From the NCBI GenBank assembly GCA_025201865.1, contig MU602733.1:1-21890 (forward strand): a DNA stretch of 21,890 nucleotides, written 5' to 3'. Source of the stretch: Ramicandelaber brevisporus. Taxonomy: Eukaryota; Kickxellomycota; Ramicandelaberales; Ramicandelaberaceae. How positions within the stretch are numbered: position 1 is the first letter of the stretch; each line of letters opens with the position of its first letter. The notes beneath the pieces are model-generated. The model was not told where the DNA came from, did not search any database, and saw only the letters and a program-made list of their open reading frames with translations. Below are positions 1 to 8,115 of the stretch, one piece after another. The translations under genes were made by a program, and so were the position numbers.

Positions 1-156
1 GGTAACCGTGGCGTCATTTCCAGTGCCGAGAATCGCTTCCTAATGATCGCCCTGTTTCAAATGCACTGGGAGAGAAACAGTCCAAGCGGCAACGTCAGTC
101 TGACACATACAGTCCTTCCAGCATGTTTTTTTTTTGATAGTCTGTGTCAACAGTGA
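1..156 (+). CDS. Possible 3' end of an upstream gene, cut by the window edge
   Basis: Frame 1 is open from the first base to a TGA at 154-156, giving 51 codons. The first 39 or so codons have a fairly GC-rich third position (AAC, GTC, TCC, GCC, CGC, TTC, GTC), like the coding frames elsewhere in the window. No domain is recognisable in so short a piece. A run of ten T at 126-135 lies inside the frame, so the real end may be earlier or the frame may be wrong. It would be a tandem upstream neighbour of SDE2 with about 100 bp between them. The open frame could also be chance. Confidence 0.25.
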   Translation, partial: GNRGVISSAENRFLMIALFQMHWERNSPSGNVSLTHTVLPACFFFDSLCQQ

Positions 157-255
157 ATACGACAGTGTCAATAGTGAGCCAGTAGCATCCGCTTCATGAG
201 TCTTTCTTTTAGTAGGCTTGGTTTGTCTATTTACTCTTAATTATTCACACAAACA

Positions 256-1011
256 ATGGCCATCTTTGTGTTTGCATCAGCTCGAGTGCTCAAGTATGAC
301 GGCAATCTCGACACAGTTGCTGCTCTAAAGCAGGCCATCTCTGACGATCTCGGTCTCCATGTTGAAGATCAGCGACTATCTCACTTTAGTGGCTATCCGC
401 TTGCCGATACCATCGACTCGCTGCAAGCGCAGTTTGCGGGCAGCGAGCCTATTCAATTGAAGCTCAGCGTTCGACAGCGTGGTGGCAAAGGAGGATTAGG
501 CACACTGATACGAGATGGCAAGTTCGAGGGCGACCAGAGTATGAATGAAAGCAGAGATCGGGAAACTGGCCATCGGGTATCAGCAATCAACCTTGCGAAA
601 CAAATTGCAGACGCAATCACGAATGAAGCAACAACATCCGAAGCAGAAAAGAATAAAGAAAGCACCAACAGTCGCAGTAAAAGAGACAAAGGAAAGCGGC
701 AGCACAATGGCGAGGAAACGAAGGCATCATCAGTAGGAAAGGATGCATCAAAGCGAAGGAAATCCGAACAAAAGCAACAAAAGAAATCAACAAAGACGAC
801 ATCCAACAAGTCACCTGCAGAGAGCTACGAACAGAAACGAGAACGATTAGAAAGGAATGAGGATTTGATTACAGCAATCAAAAGTGCTACAAAGTCACAG
901 TCAACGGTGACAACAGCAACAACAGCAACAACAGCATCTAAACCGGCTGTAGTGAACCTATCACGATGGAATGTTGATGATAGCAGTAGTAGTAGTAGTG
1001 ATGATGAATGA
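256..1011 (+). CDS. SDE2: SDE2-like splicing/genome-maintenance factor with ubiquitin-like N-terminus
   Basis: The protein has 251 residues. Residues 1-77 form a ubiquitin-like domain ending in RQRGG (73-77), followed directly by KGGLGTLIR (78-86). This is the hallmark GG|KGG processing site of the Sde2 family. In fission yeast, deubiquitinating enzymes cut Sde2 after the diglycine, and the Lys-starting C-terminal part joins the spliceosome to promote excision of particular introns; the human protein also acts at replication forks. The cut here would fall between G77 and K78, matching ubiquitin's length almost exactly. Residues 104-116 (TGHRVSAINLAKQ) fit the conserved stretch after the site. 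The rest is Lys/Glu/Ser-rich and low-complexity, ending in a Ser6-Asp-Asp-Glu acidic tail that suits CK2 phosphorylation. The start at 256 has a good context (ACAATGG) and no earlier in-frame ATG is needed. An Sde2 in an intron-poor region implies that some introns exist elsewhere in the genome. Confidence 0.88.
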   Translation: MAIFVFASARVLKYDGNLDTVAALKQAISDDLGLHVEDQRLSHFSGYPLADTIDSLQAQFAGSEPIQLKLSVRQRGGKGGLGTLIRDGKFEGDQSMNESRDRETGHRVSAINLAKQIADAITNEATTSEAEKNKESTNSRSKRDKGKRQHNGEETKASSVGKDASKRRKSEQKQQKKSTKTTSNKSPAESYEQKRERLERNEDLITAIKSATKSQSTVTTATTATTASKPAVVNLSRWNVDDSSSSSSDDE

Positions 1012-1020
1012 AGAATGATG

Positions 1021-1058
1021 ATATAAATACTTGTTTTTGATATAAATACTTGTTTTTT
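1021..1058. repeat. 19-bp tandem duplication in the SDE2 3' region
   Basis: The units at 1021-1039 and 1040-1058 share ATATAAATACTTGTTTTT and differ only at the last base (g/t). The pair begins about 10 bp after the SDE2 stop codon. It may overlap 3'-end signals (AT-rich then T-rich) or be a replication-slippage product. Confidence 0.85.
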
Positions 1059-1221
1059 CAGTCAAAGCCACCTCTTTTTGAAAGTTATATGGTCTAAGCG
1101 CGAGTACCATATGGTGCAGATGACGTGGGTTCCTCAACAGAGACTGACTGTATATCTCCGCCATAATGGAAAAAGGAGGGGGGAAGTTGCCAAACTTTGC
1201 TGACGTTCTTCGAGATCTCCC

Positions 1222-1430
1222 CCTCCACTACTTCCTCGAGGCTACCCGCAGCTTTTCTTTTCTTTTCTTTTCTGTTTCTTTCCCGTTCCTCTGTTTGGGT
1301 GATACCGTCCACTCGTCTCTCCACGTCCTTGTCTATTTCTCCCCGCTGTCTACCTTTCATCTCGTCCACCTCTCCTCTTTTCTTCTTCCTCCTCCTCTTT
1401 TTTCCCCCTCTTCATCGCGTAGTTTGGGAG
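1222..1430 (+). promoter_or_regulatory. Polypyrimidine leader/promoter tract of the trypsin-like gene
   Basis: This stretch is strongly C/T-rich on the + strand, with runs such as TTTTCTTTTCTTTTCT near 1255-1271 and TCTTCTTCCTCCTCCTC near 1380. It directly precedes the ATG at 1431. Pyrimidine-rich leaders recur before other genes here (before 11922 and 14087). The low stop-codon density of CT-rich DNA also explains why the trypsin frame appears open far upstream without an ATG. Confidence 0.5.
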
Positions 1431-2495
1431 ATGCGGGGCGGTAATCTGCTTGCTTGGCTAGGAGCAACCGTCTTTGCAGCGCTCTCCATAACTACATCAA
1501 CGCTGCTGGCGGCATCAACAACACACTCTGGTGGTAGCAATGTGACCCCGCGCATCATTGGAGGCACAGAAGCTCAGCCTAGCGAGTTCCCATTTGCCAT
1601 CTACATCACCGTTACCCAAAATATAGACAGCAGTAAAACTTCCATCACTCGATGCACCGGTGTTCTCGTTACGCATGATGCTGTTCTGACGGCAGCTCAC
1701 TGTGTCTATGTCGGTGACGAACGCCAGCGACTCGTCAGTCCTAACAACATTACTATTGCATATGGAAATGTCGCAGTCAGCAAAGCAAAGACTGCAAAGG
1801 CAGCCGCAGTTTACGTTCCGGACGACTATGACTCGGCAACTCTCAAACACGATTTAGCGGTAATCAGACTCTCCCAGCCGCTGCAGTTCACGGATAGCGT
1901 GCAGCGAATTCCATTCAGTGACGTGATTTTGCCACCAAAAACCAATGTCACGGCAATGGGCTGGGGATTTACGAAGCAAAACACCCAGGATTCAGCACCA
2001 GACACCCTGATGCAGACATATCTCCAAATTGCGCCAGACTCTGAGTGCAAGATTGCCCAAATTTACCAGACACAAGCTGGACCCGTATTGTGCACGGGCA
2101 ACACGCCGAGCCATGATACGTGCGAGGGTGATTCTGGAGGACCGCTGGTGTACAAGGATCCAAAGGATGGTCAGCTGAAGTTGCTGGGAACTACGAGTTT
2201 TGGACAGAGTAAAGGGTCGGCACCGATGGGATTGTGCGGATTAGTGGACATGTATGCATTCTTTACCAGAGTGTCTTATTATGCAAACTTTGTGGCGGTT
2301 TATTCGGGTATCGATGAGAAGAGTCTGTACTTGAATGGCGAGGTGGTTGCCAAGCCGCCAGGTGCAAGCAACTCTTCTGCACCAACAGCTGGCCGTGATA
2401 ACCACGCTGGCAATGGCGGCTACAAGTCGGGCTATCAAGTGGCTATTGGTGGCATTGCTGTGAGTCTAGCATCCAGCGTCTTTAACTTCCTTTAG
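1431..2495 (+). CDS. Secreted trypsin-like serine protease (S1 family), probably GPI-anchored
   Basis: From ATG 1431 the protein has 354 residues. Residues 5-28 form a hydrophobic signal sequence. A short pro-segment ends at R41, giving the zymogen junction TPR|IIGG (39-45). The catalytic triad is visible as H90 in TAAHC, D141 in DLAVIRL and S235 in CEGDSGGPL. D229 lies six residues before the serine, at the chymotrypsin-189 position, which predicts cleavage after Lys/Arg. C75-C91 and C231-C269 fit the standard 42-58 and 191-220 disulfides. After the protease domain comes a Ser/Gly/Asn-rich linker (about 305-334) and then a terminal hydrophobic stretch (335-354, YQVAIGGIAVSLASSVFNFL). This layout suggests a GPI signal with the anchor site among the small residues at 311-334. 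The frame extends upstream to 1197 but has no ATG, so 1431 is the start. Classical trypsins are patchy in fungi and often linked to animal or plant hosts, but no role can be assigned here. Confidence 0.9.
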   Translation: MRGGNLLAWLGATVFAALSITTSTLLAASTTHSGGSNVTPRIIGGTEAQPSEFPFAIYITVTQNIDSSKTSITRCTGVLVTHDAVLTAAHCVYVGDERQRLVSPNNITIAYGNVAVSKAKTAKAAAVYVPDDYDSATLKHDLAVIRLSQPLQFTDSVQRIPFSDVILPPKTNVTAMGWGFTKQNTQDSAPDTLMQTYLQIAPDSECKIAQIYQTQAGPVLCTGNTPSHDTCEGDSGGPLVYKDPKDGQLKLLGTTSFGQSKGSAPMGLCGLVDMYAFFTRVSYYANFVAVYSGIDEKSLYLNGEVVAKPPGASNSSAPTAGRDNHAGNGGYKSGYQVAIGGIAVSLASSVFNFL

Positions 2496-2505
2496 AATAA
2501 ATAAA
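2496..2505 (+). terminator. Overlapping AATAAA polyadenylation signals
   Basis: AATAAATAAATAAC follows the trypsin TAG immediately, giving two overlapping AATAAA hexamers at 2496-2501 and 2500-2505. They imply a very short 3' UTR. Confidence 0.6.
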
Positions 2506-2828
2506 TAACAATACAGCTTGAATATTTCACTGCGCCGCCTTAACTCTACATGTAAAGGTTATTACTGATTAAATGATTAAATAGCACACAAAAGAATATA
2601 GAAAGTTAGGATGAATCAAGAAATCAAGAAACGGTAATAAAAAAAAACAAGTAAAACAAGTGAGGGAGAATTAAAAAGGGAAGGGGGATAGGTAGAGTGT
2701 GTGAGTAACATGGAATTAGTTGAATATTGCAAAATGATGATGACGACGACGACGAAGACGACAAAGAAGAAGAAGAGGAAGATGATTATGATTACGATGG
2801 TTACGATGGCATTGTGGTTGAAGGTGCA
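2506..2828. other. Convergent intergenic region with a GAY/GAR triplet tract
   Basis: This 323-bp gap separates the 3' ends of the trypsin gene (+) and the MIT gene (-). It is AT-rich and A-rich on the + strand (A8 near 2639). From about 2735 to 2784 it holds a degenerate purine-rich triplet tract (GAT, GAC, GAA, GAG) followed by repeated GAT/TAC-like triplets to about 2810. No convincing gene or RNA was found. Confidence 0.6.
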
Positions 2829-5800
2829 TTAGTCAAGAATCCATTCTTGAATGTTTCGTACATGCTTCAACATAAATGTTTGTAAATCTCTCGTTACAAA
2901 CGCCAAAATACCATTTTCTAACAATGTAACCAGCCTGTTGAGTCTCGCCACAATCTCACAATAAGTCTGCAAATTAAATGGACTGAACAGCTCTGCGTGT
3001 AATCTTGGATTCTGCGCCAGTTCTTCAGGTGCCGATGGGTTAGTGAACTGCACCAAGTGAGTCGGCAAATCTGGAATCTGGCAGCTGGCAAGGCTATCAA
3101 AGTATATCATCCAGTCACTAATAAATGAAATTGATTGCAACAAAGTGTAAAGTCGCTCAGTGTATTCCAGCGTGTCCTCAATCTTATCACCAGTGCCAAC
3201 TACGCCAGATGAGCTGATTTTACCTTCAGGTCGTCGAATTACTGCGAGAACTGGATTGTTGTTGGCTGCCAGTGCTGCTGCTGCTGCCGCCGACGAGGGC
3301 AGATCATGTTTACTATCATTCTGTGACGAATTGGCGCCGCTTCGGGTTAATTTACTTGTCATCGATTTGAACATGCTGAGTGTGCTGCTGCTACCGTTGG
3401 AGACAGCTGGAGAAGGTGCAACAACAACTGTAGCATGGTGCTGACCGGCATTGATCTCACTTGCAGGGTCTGGAATGTATCTCAACTTTTTACTCAAGAC
3501 ACGTTGGATGGAAATGGCTTGCATCTCTAGCTGACCAAGTTCGCGTAGTGCGTGCGGTGCCAATGAGGCAAGTTGCATCAAATCAACTGTGATTGGTGCA
3601 GATGGCATGGACGTGGTTGGTGTCACACTAGTGCCCGATACAGCTGCAGTGTTAGCTGCTGCAGATGCAGCAGGGTCGACCAGGGCAGGAATCGCAATGG
3701 TTTCGGTGACCTGAGACATTGCGGCAGCCAGCATATCCAGAGCTTGCATTTTATAGTCATAGGACATTATGCGTATTCCAGACTGGAACCAAACTGTGCG
3801 AGGAACATGGAATGTATCTGACAGCCAGCTCTCACTCTCAATAGACTGCATCAATTTGCGTGCAAGCGTCAATGCTGGATGCGATGGTGGAACAATCGGT
3901 GCAGATGCTGCAGGAATTGTAGCATGCGACAAATCGACCACCATTGACATTGGACGTGAGCTGCGAGACCGAGTTCCACTGCTTGCTGAGTGAGTGGAGC
4001 GAGCATCTCCACTGCGAGTCTTTGTTGTGGCGATGGCTGTGCCTAGACTGAGTGTTGCAGTTGACGTGGCTGAAGTAGGTGTGGGGAGTGAGCCCAGGGC
4101 GGTAGAAGAGTATAGTGAGGCAGAGGCAGAAGAGGGCACAGCGAGTGCAGAAAAGAATGTTTGCTGAGAAGATGCTCCTTTAATTGCATTCAATCCAAAA
4201 GTTACATTTGACGAGTTTCCAGCTGAAGTGAAAATTGAACCCAAAGCAGAACGTCTGGATCCGCTTAAACTGACTCGACTGCTATTAACACTGTTGGAGG
4301 TATTACTCAAACTAAAGCTAGCCGTGGGCAATGGTGGAATTGATTCGCGCGGATCAAATACAAATTTATTGCCATTGCCATTATTATTAATAGTAATATT
4401 GCTACTTATGCTAAGGTTGCCAGTACTGCTATTTAAATCCGGGCTCCTCATCATTCTATCCAGCGATCTTCTCAGTAAGTTATCTGCACTCTTTTTGTGA
4501 CTAACTGTGTTTGAAACATTCCCGCCTCCAGCTGCAGTTGCCGCCATAACAGGTGACATTGAAGCCAATATAGTACTGCGTCGTAAATCCATTGAGCTGC
4601 TACTGCGACTCAGTGCTGCTGCTGCTGCTGCTGCTGCTGATCCATTCTCATTCTTCGGCATCATTGAATTATCAGCCACGTGGCGTGCAGCAGGGCTACC
4701 AATGGACAGTCGAGATAATATTCCACCACTCTTGCTATTGTTACCACTTCCAGCTGATGAGACTGAAACTGGACTCTTTATGCCGTTTGAATTTAAATTG
4801 GAAGTGCTCTTCTTCTTTCTAGTTCCCAATAATGTACCAAACATTGATGTAAATTTATGATCTCCATTAGATTCTGAACCATTATCATTAGCATTATTAC
4901 TGCTGTTATTATTAAGACTAAGTGATAGCGTTGGTGGGGATGATGCAAGTGACAATGAAGGTCTACTGTCTTCCACCTGGTCAGTATTAGCTCCATTAAC
5001 AGCTTGAGATTCACTCAGGCCAACTGCTGGTAATTGGGTGGTAGCAGCACTCGTGATGACTGCCGTAGTAGTTGAATTTGATACAGTTTCATCATTGTCC
5101 TGCTGCTGTGGAATATCAGGCAGTGGTTTCTTCAAATACGCTTCGTGGACCGATCGAGGCATTCTGCGAGCTGCTGATTTGTTGGGAACAGCTGGCGGCA
5201 CTGGTGAAGTTGGGCTCATCGATTCCATATCATTAGATCCAACTGATTGGTTGCTCGGAAGTCTAACACCCGAGGGCAGTGCAACTGGAACATTGCCTCC
5301 CTGAACTGCCGCGAGTGCTGATGACACTGTCTGGGCTCGCCTCAGGTTATGGTCGTAGGCTAAATGCGGGTGCTGGTATTGCTGCTGATATTGATTATAC
5401 TGATCGAGTGGGTAGGTGGGTGTTGGATGGCCCTTATTTGGCTCTAGGCCAAGTGTTTGACCATAGTAGCCCTGCATTATAGCAGCCGTGTTGTTTGCAC
5501 TAGGCGTGTACATCGACTGAACTGGCTGAGGACGTCCTGTGCGAGCTGATATCATCGATTGATCATGTGCCTGGATCGCTGCCATGTGTGGCTGAGTTGG
5601 AGCAGGCGTCGATGCCACATACTGAACTTGTTGATGCAATGGCTGCTGCTGTTGGAACTGAGGATATGCCTGAGTGTGTTGATTATTCTGTTGCGGTTGT
5701 TGCGCTTGCGTGTGTTGCTGCGTGTGCTGTGTTTGTTGCTGCTGCTGTTGTGTTTGCTGCTGCATGTGCTGCATCAATGTATCGATACGATCCGAGTAGG

Positions 5801-6065
5801 TGCGATGGAAGTGCTGCAGTACTTCTCGATTTGCATCGTCCGTACGATCTCTGATAAGTGCCAGCATGTTGACAGCCTCGCGATATGCACCGATGGCCGC
5901 CTGCACTCGCTCGGCCTGGTCGTGTTCAACGGCCAGCTTGGCTCTGCGCAGCGCAAGTGTCAAGAGGAATCTAAACGAGCGGCCACCCGTGGACCCAGGC
6001 GTTGGTGTCGCCGCCTCACTCGCTGCACCTAGAGCAGCCACTGTAGATTCGTCTGTCGCTGACAT
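2829..6065 (-). CDS. MIT-domain protein with long low-complexity middle and conserved C-terminus
   Basis: From ATG 6065 the protein has 1078 residues. An open frame continues upstream to 6425 but contains no ATG and is low-complexity, so it is treated as leader. Residues about 31-105 form an MIT (microtubule interacting and transport) three-helix domain: FLLTLALRRAKLAVEHDQ, then AAIGAYREAVNMLALI, then a third helix to about 103. MIT domains typically bind C-terminal motifs of ESCRT-III subunits. PolyGln/Thr/His follows (102-155), then a long Ser/Asn/Ala-rich disordered region including an Ala tract coded by eight GCT-complement triplets. The C-terminal 330 residues are more ordered: WLSDTFHVPRTVWFQSGIRI, a stretch near SMFKSMTSKLTR, and EDTLEYTERLYTLLQSISF, then a helical end. 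This arrangement resembles a fungal MIT protein family also seen in basidiomycetes (from memory, not searched). The MIT call is firm; a membrane-trafficking role is inferred. Confidence 0.82.
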   Translation of the reverse strand: MSATDESTVAALGAASEAATPTPGSTGGRSFRFLLTLALRRAKLAVEHDQAERVQAAIGAYREAVNMLALIRDRTDDANREVLQHFHRTYSDRIDTLMQHMQQQTQQQQQQTQHTQQHTQAQQPQQNNQHTQAYPQFQQQQPLHQQVQYVASTPAPTQPHMAAIQAHDQSMISARTGRPQPVQSMYTPSANNTAAIMQGYYGQTLGLEPNKGHPTPTYPLDQYNQYQQQYQHPHLAYDHNLRRAQTVSSALAAVQGGNVPVALPSGVRLPSNQSVGSNDMESMSPTSPVPPAVPNKSAARRMPRSVHEAYLKKPLPDIPQQQDNDETVSNSTTTAVITSAATTQLPAVGLSESQAVNGANTDQVEDSRPSLSLASSPPTLSLSLNNNSSNNANDNGSESNGDHKFTSMFGTLLGTRKKKSTSNLNSNGIKSPVSVSSAGSGNNSKSGGILSRLSIGSPAARHVADNSMMPKNENGSAAAAAAAALSRSSSSMDLRRSTILASMSPVMAATAAGGGNVSNTVSHKKSADNLLRRSLDRMMRSPDLNSSTGNLSISSNITINNNGNGNKFVFDPRESIPPLPTASFSLSNTSNSVNSSRVSLSGSRRSALGSIFTSAGNSSNVTFGLNAIKGASSQQTFFSALAVPSSASASLYSSTALGSLPTPTSATSTATLSLGTAIATTKTRSGDARSTHSASSGTRSRSSRPMSMVVDLSHATIPAASAPIVPPSHPALTLARKLMQSIESESWLSDTFHVPRTVWFQSGIRIMSYDYKMQALDMLAAAMSQVTETIAIPALVDPAASAAANTAAVSGTSVTPTTSMPSAPITVDLMQLASLAPHALRELGQLEMQAISIQRVLSKKLRYIPDPASEINAGQHHATVVVAPSPAVSNGSSSTLSMFKSMTSKLTRSGANSSQNDSKHDLPSSAAAAAALAANNNPVLAVIRRPEGKISSSGVVGTGDKIEDTLEYTERLYTLLQSISFISDWMIYFDSLASCQIPDLPTHLVQFTNPSAPEELAQNPRLHAELFSPFNLQTYCEIVARLNRLVTLLENGILAFVTRDLQTFMLKHVRNIQEWILD
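4615..4638. repeat. (GCT)8 microsatellite coding polyalanine in the MIT protein
   Basis: Eight perfect GCT units on the + strand read as alanine-coding AGC-complement triplets (GCA-type codons in the minus frame) inside the MIT gene. Such a perfect run is expected to vary in length between strains. Confidence 0.85.
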
Positions 6066-6643
6066 GAAGTCTGCTGCTGCTATTGTTGTTGCTGTTATTG
6101 TTGTTGTTGTTGTTGTTGTTGTTGTTACTACAGTTGCTGGAGAGAGGGGTGCGGTGTGTGATAAAGGCGATCGTGTAGAGTGTTTATGGGTGTGTGTATG
6201 TGGAGCAGCGATTTCTGGTAGTAAACGGCACTGGAGGTCGCCCGAGAGAAAGCACAACGACGGACACACTTTCTCACAGGGGTACTGGAAGAATGCGAAT
6301 GCGAAAAAAGGAACCAAAGAGAGCAAAAGAAGAAAGAGAGAGAGAAAAACAGTAGCAACAGCAGCAACAGCAACGACGACAGCAAAGACAGCAACAGTGG
6401 ACTGGCATCTGAGATCCGGGAGCATCTTTACGTACTGTATCCCAGACTGCCCAATAGTTGTCGAGAGTAACGAGTCGGAGACCCCCCAGCGTCATCGTGT
6501 ACGCAAATCGAAAATTAAAAAAACCATTCTCGGAGTGGTTCGACCATCCAGCCATCCATCCAGCCATTCCGTGCTTTTTTTCACATTCGCCCCCTTTGTA
6601 GTTTTGACAGTTTTTTTTTTCGTATTCGTATTCTTCAATTGAA
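6066..6643. promoter_or_regulatory. Divergent promoter region between MIT gene and Nudix gene
   Basis: This 578-bp gap lies between two divergent start codons and must hold both promoters. It contains a perfect (GTT)9 tract at 6100-6126, only about 35 bp from the MIT start. It also has an AG-rich stretch (6300-6350), CAG/CAA/CGA triplets (6353-6400), an ATCCAGCC repeat near 6546-6570 and T-runs near 6577 and 6611, shortly before the Nudix ATG. No TATA element stands out. Confidence 0.5.
6100..6126. repeat. (GTT)9 microsatellite in the 5' leader of the MIT gene
   Basis: Nine perfect GTT units, preceded by interrupted GTT/GCT triplets from about 6083. In the MIT transcript they read as (AAC)n just upstream of the start codon. 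Confidence 0.85.
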
Positions 6644-7867
6644 ATGCATAGTCGCGAGCTGGCATACCTACTTGCTGCCATCAGCAATCTCGAGCAACAG
6701 GGCCATCATGCGATACCCTCGCCTCCACCAGGCGTGAATCCTTTGTCAGCTCGAGCTCTGAGACGCAGTGCTGTCGCTGTCGTCCTTCGTGTCCGGCCGT
6801 CGTCATCTTGCGCATCTCCAGTCCAAAGCACTCAATGCGAAAACGACACTGCATTCGATGTCAAGCAGTTTGCAGAGCAAGAATGGGTCCGCTCAGGAAC
6901 TCCAGAAGTTCTGGTCATCAAAAGAGCAGTAAGAGCTGGGGATCGCTGGTCTGGCGATGCTGCATTTTCAGGCGGACACAGCGAGCCGAGCGACGGTGGC
7001 AGCAGTGCGGCAACCGCCGAGCGAGAGACATTTGAAGAGGTTGGACTTGATCTATCAGACCGCAGCAGGTATCGAATCATCGGTTCGCTGGACGACAGAA
7101 CCATGGCGACTTGGTTTGGAGAGTTCCTGATGGTCGTGTCGGCTGTTGTCTACCTACAGATCGTACCAGATACACCTCCATTGCAGCTACAGCCGAGCGA
7201 AGTTCAATCCGCACATTGGATCCCGCTGAAAGCTCTCATTGATGCTGCTCATCCGCTGGCTTCATTCCCAAATTCCGAGACGCATTTGCCCATCGATCTA
7301 GTGCGCCGTGTTACAGGAGCCATGAAGCGATTCCGAAATCCCAGTACTGCGACGTCGCTTATGCTGAGCTGCATGTCGAACATGGTTGGCACCGTCAACT
7401 TCCCAAGCATCCATATTCCGGTCAATGATGACAACGGCAATGTCGAGCCACTGCGGCTGTGGGGAATGTCGCTCGGAGTGGCGATGGAGCTTGTTGAGCG
7501 TGCCCGCCATGCTCTTGCTCACGATCCCTCCATAGCGCGCTTTGCTGCCTCGCACGGTGTTGGCCGCGTTGTCGATGGCCATCCCTGGCTGGCTGGTGGA
7601 ATCTGGCGCTGGGCATGGCTAGACATCTATCTCATGGTCAAAATAGGAGTGTTCATGTCACGAAGTCTCGGTTTGTACTCTGATCCTAATCTATTGCTCC
7701 AGCAGCGCGCACCATGGAGCCAAATTGCAGCTGCCAAGCGGTCAAAGGTGCTGGTGTATCGAACTGCCATTCGCACTGCAATTGCACTCTCGCTCATCGG
7801 CAAAAGTATCGCTGCATTCTGGCTGGGTAAAACAGCATTGCAAGCCTGCATCCGTGCTCGCTACTAA
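6644..7867 (+). CDS. Nudix hydrolase of the CoA-diphosphatase (PCD1/NUDT7/NUDT8) type
   Basis: The protein has 407 residues. The domain opens with RRSAVAVVLRVRP (40-52). The Nudix signature spans about 110-135: GGHSEPSD, a short spacer, then the catalytic helix ERETFEEVGL (126-135) with the metal-binding R-E...E-E residues intact. PCD1/NUDT7-type enzymes hydrolyse CoA and its derivatives to 3',5'-ADP and phosphopantetheine. The spacer between the GG and RE halves looks about one residue longer than in NUDT7, and Asp occupies the usual Glu position of the first half. An LWGMSLG motif (about 275-281) matches the 'LWGxTxG' block typical of this family. About 130 extra residues follow, with Trp-rich and hydrophobic stretches (WLAGGIWRWAWLDIYLMVKI) and a final amphipathic or membrane-like helix near 380-402, so it may be membrane-associated. 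The ATG at 6644 follows AAA. CoA specificity is inferred. Confidence 0.8.
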   Translation: MHSRELAYLLAAISNLEQQGHHAIPSPPPGVNPLSARALRRSAVAVVLRVRPSSSCASPVQSTQCENDTAFDVKQFAEQEWVRSGTPEVLVIKRAVRAGDRWSGDAAFSGGHSEPSDGGSSAATAERETFEEVGLDLSDRSRYRIIGSLDDRTMATWFGEFLMVVSAVVYLQIVPDTPPLQLQPSEVQSAHWIPLKALIDAAHPLASFPNSETHLPIDLVRRVTGAMKRFRNPSTATSLMLSCMSNMVGTVNFPSIHIPVNDDNGNVEPLRLWGMSLGVAMELVERARHALAHDPSIARFAASHGVGRVVDGHPWLAGGIWRWAWLDIYLMVKIGVFMSRSLGLYSDPNLLLQQRAPWSQIAAAKRSKVLVYRTAIRTAIALSLIGKSIAAFWLGKTALQACIRARY

Positions 7868-8115
7868 ACTACAACTAAGCTGCTATTATATACATTCAAT
7901 ACATCTCCCTCCGATCATCATCATCATTATCAGCAACAGCAGCAGTAGTAGTAGCAGCAGCAGCAGCAGCAATAGCAGTAGCAATAGCAACTCGATCGCT
8001 ACTTTGGATGTCACAACATGCGAGCTCAATGCCCTCACTTCCGATTTTTTCAGCCGCCAAAAAAACTTGAAACTTGCAGCTGCCATTCTCACACGAACGC
8101 GTTCCCGACCATACG
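7868..8115 (+). promoter_or_regulatory. Nudix 3' UTR and UGO1 promoter/leader with AGC-rich tract
   Basis: This 248-bp tandem gap holds an ATCATCATCATT stretch, then an interrupted AGC/AGT triplet tract from about 7931 to 7998 (with five consecutive AGC units near 7954-7970). It ends in a leader with an A8 run at about 8058-8065. Open frames here on both strands are triplet-repeat artefacts. Confidence 0.55.

Noticed and set aside
14-125. Minus-strand mini-exon plus 45-bp intron (GTATGT, CTGAC branch-like site, TTTCTCTCCCAG) starting at an ATG near 125
   Set aside because: The signals look good, but the joined frame stops after 21 codons and there is no further donor before that stop. The + strand frame over the same bases is open.
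2735-2874. Acidic Asp/Glu/Tyr frame on + strand
   Set aside because: There is no ATG, a stop lies just upstream, and most of it is a purine triplet tract plus the antisense of the MIT C-terminus.
5800-6642. 280-codon + strand open frame with a polyvaline stretch
   Set aside because: It is antisense to the MIT gene and its triplet-repeat leader; composition follows the GTT and CTG repeats.
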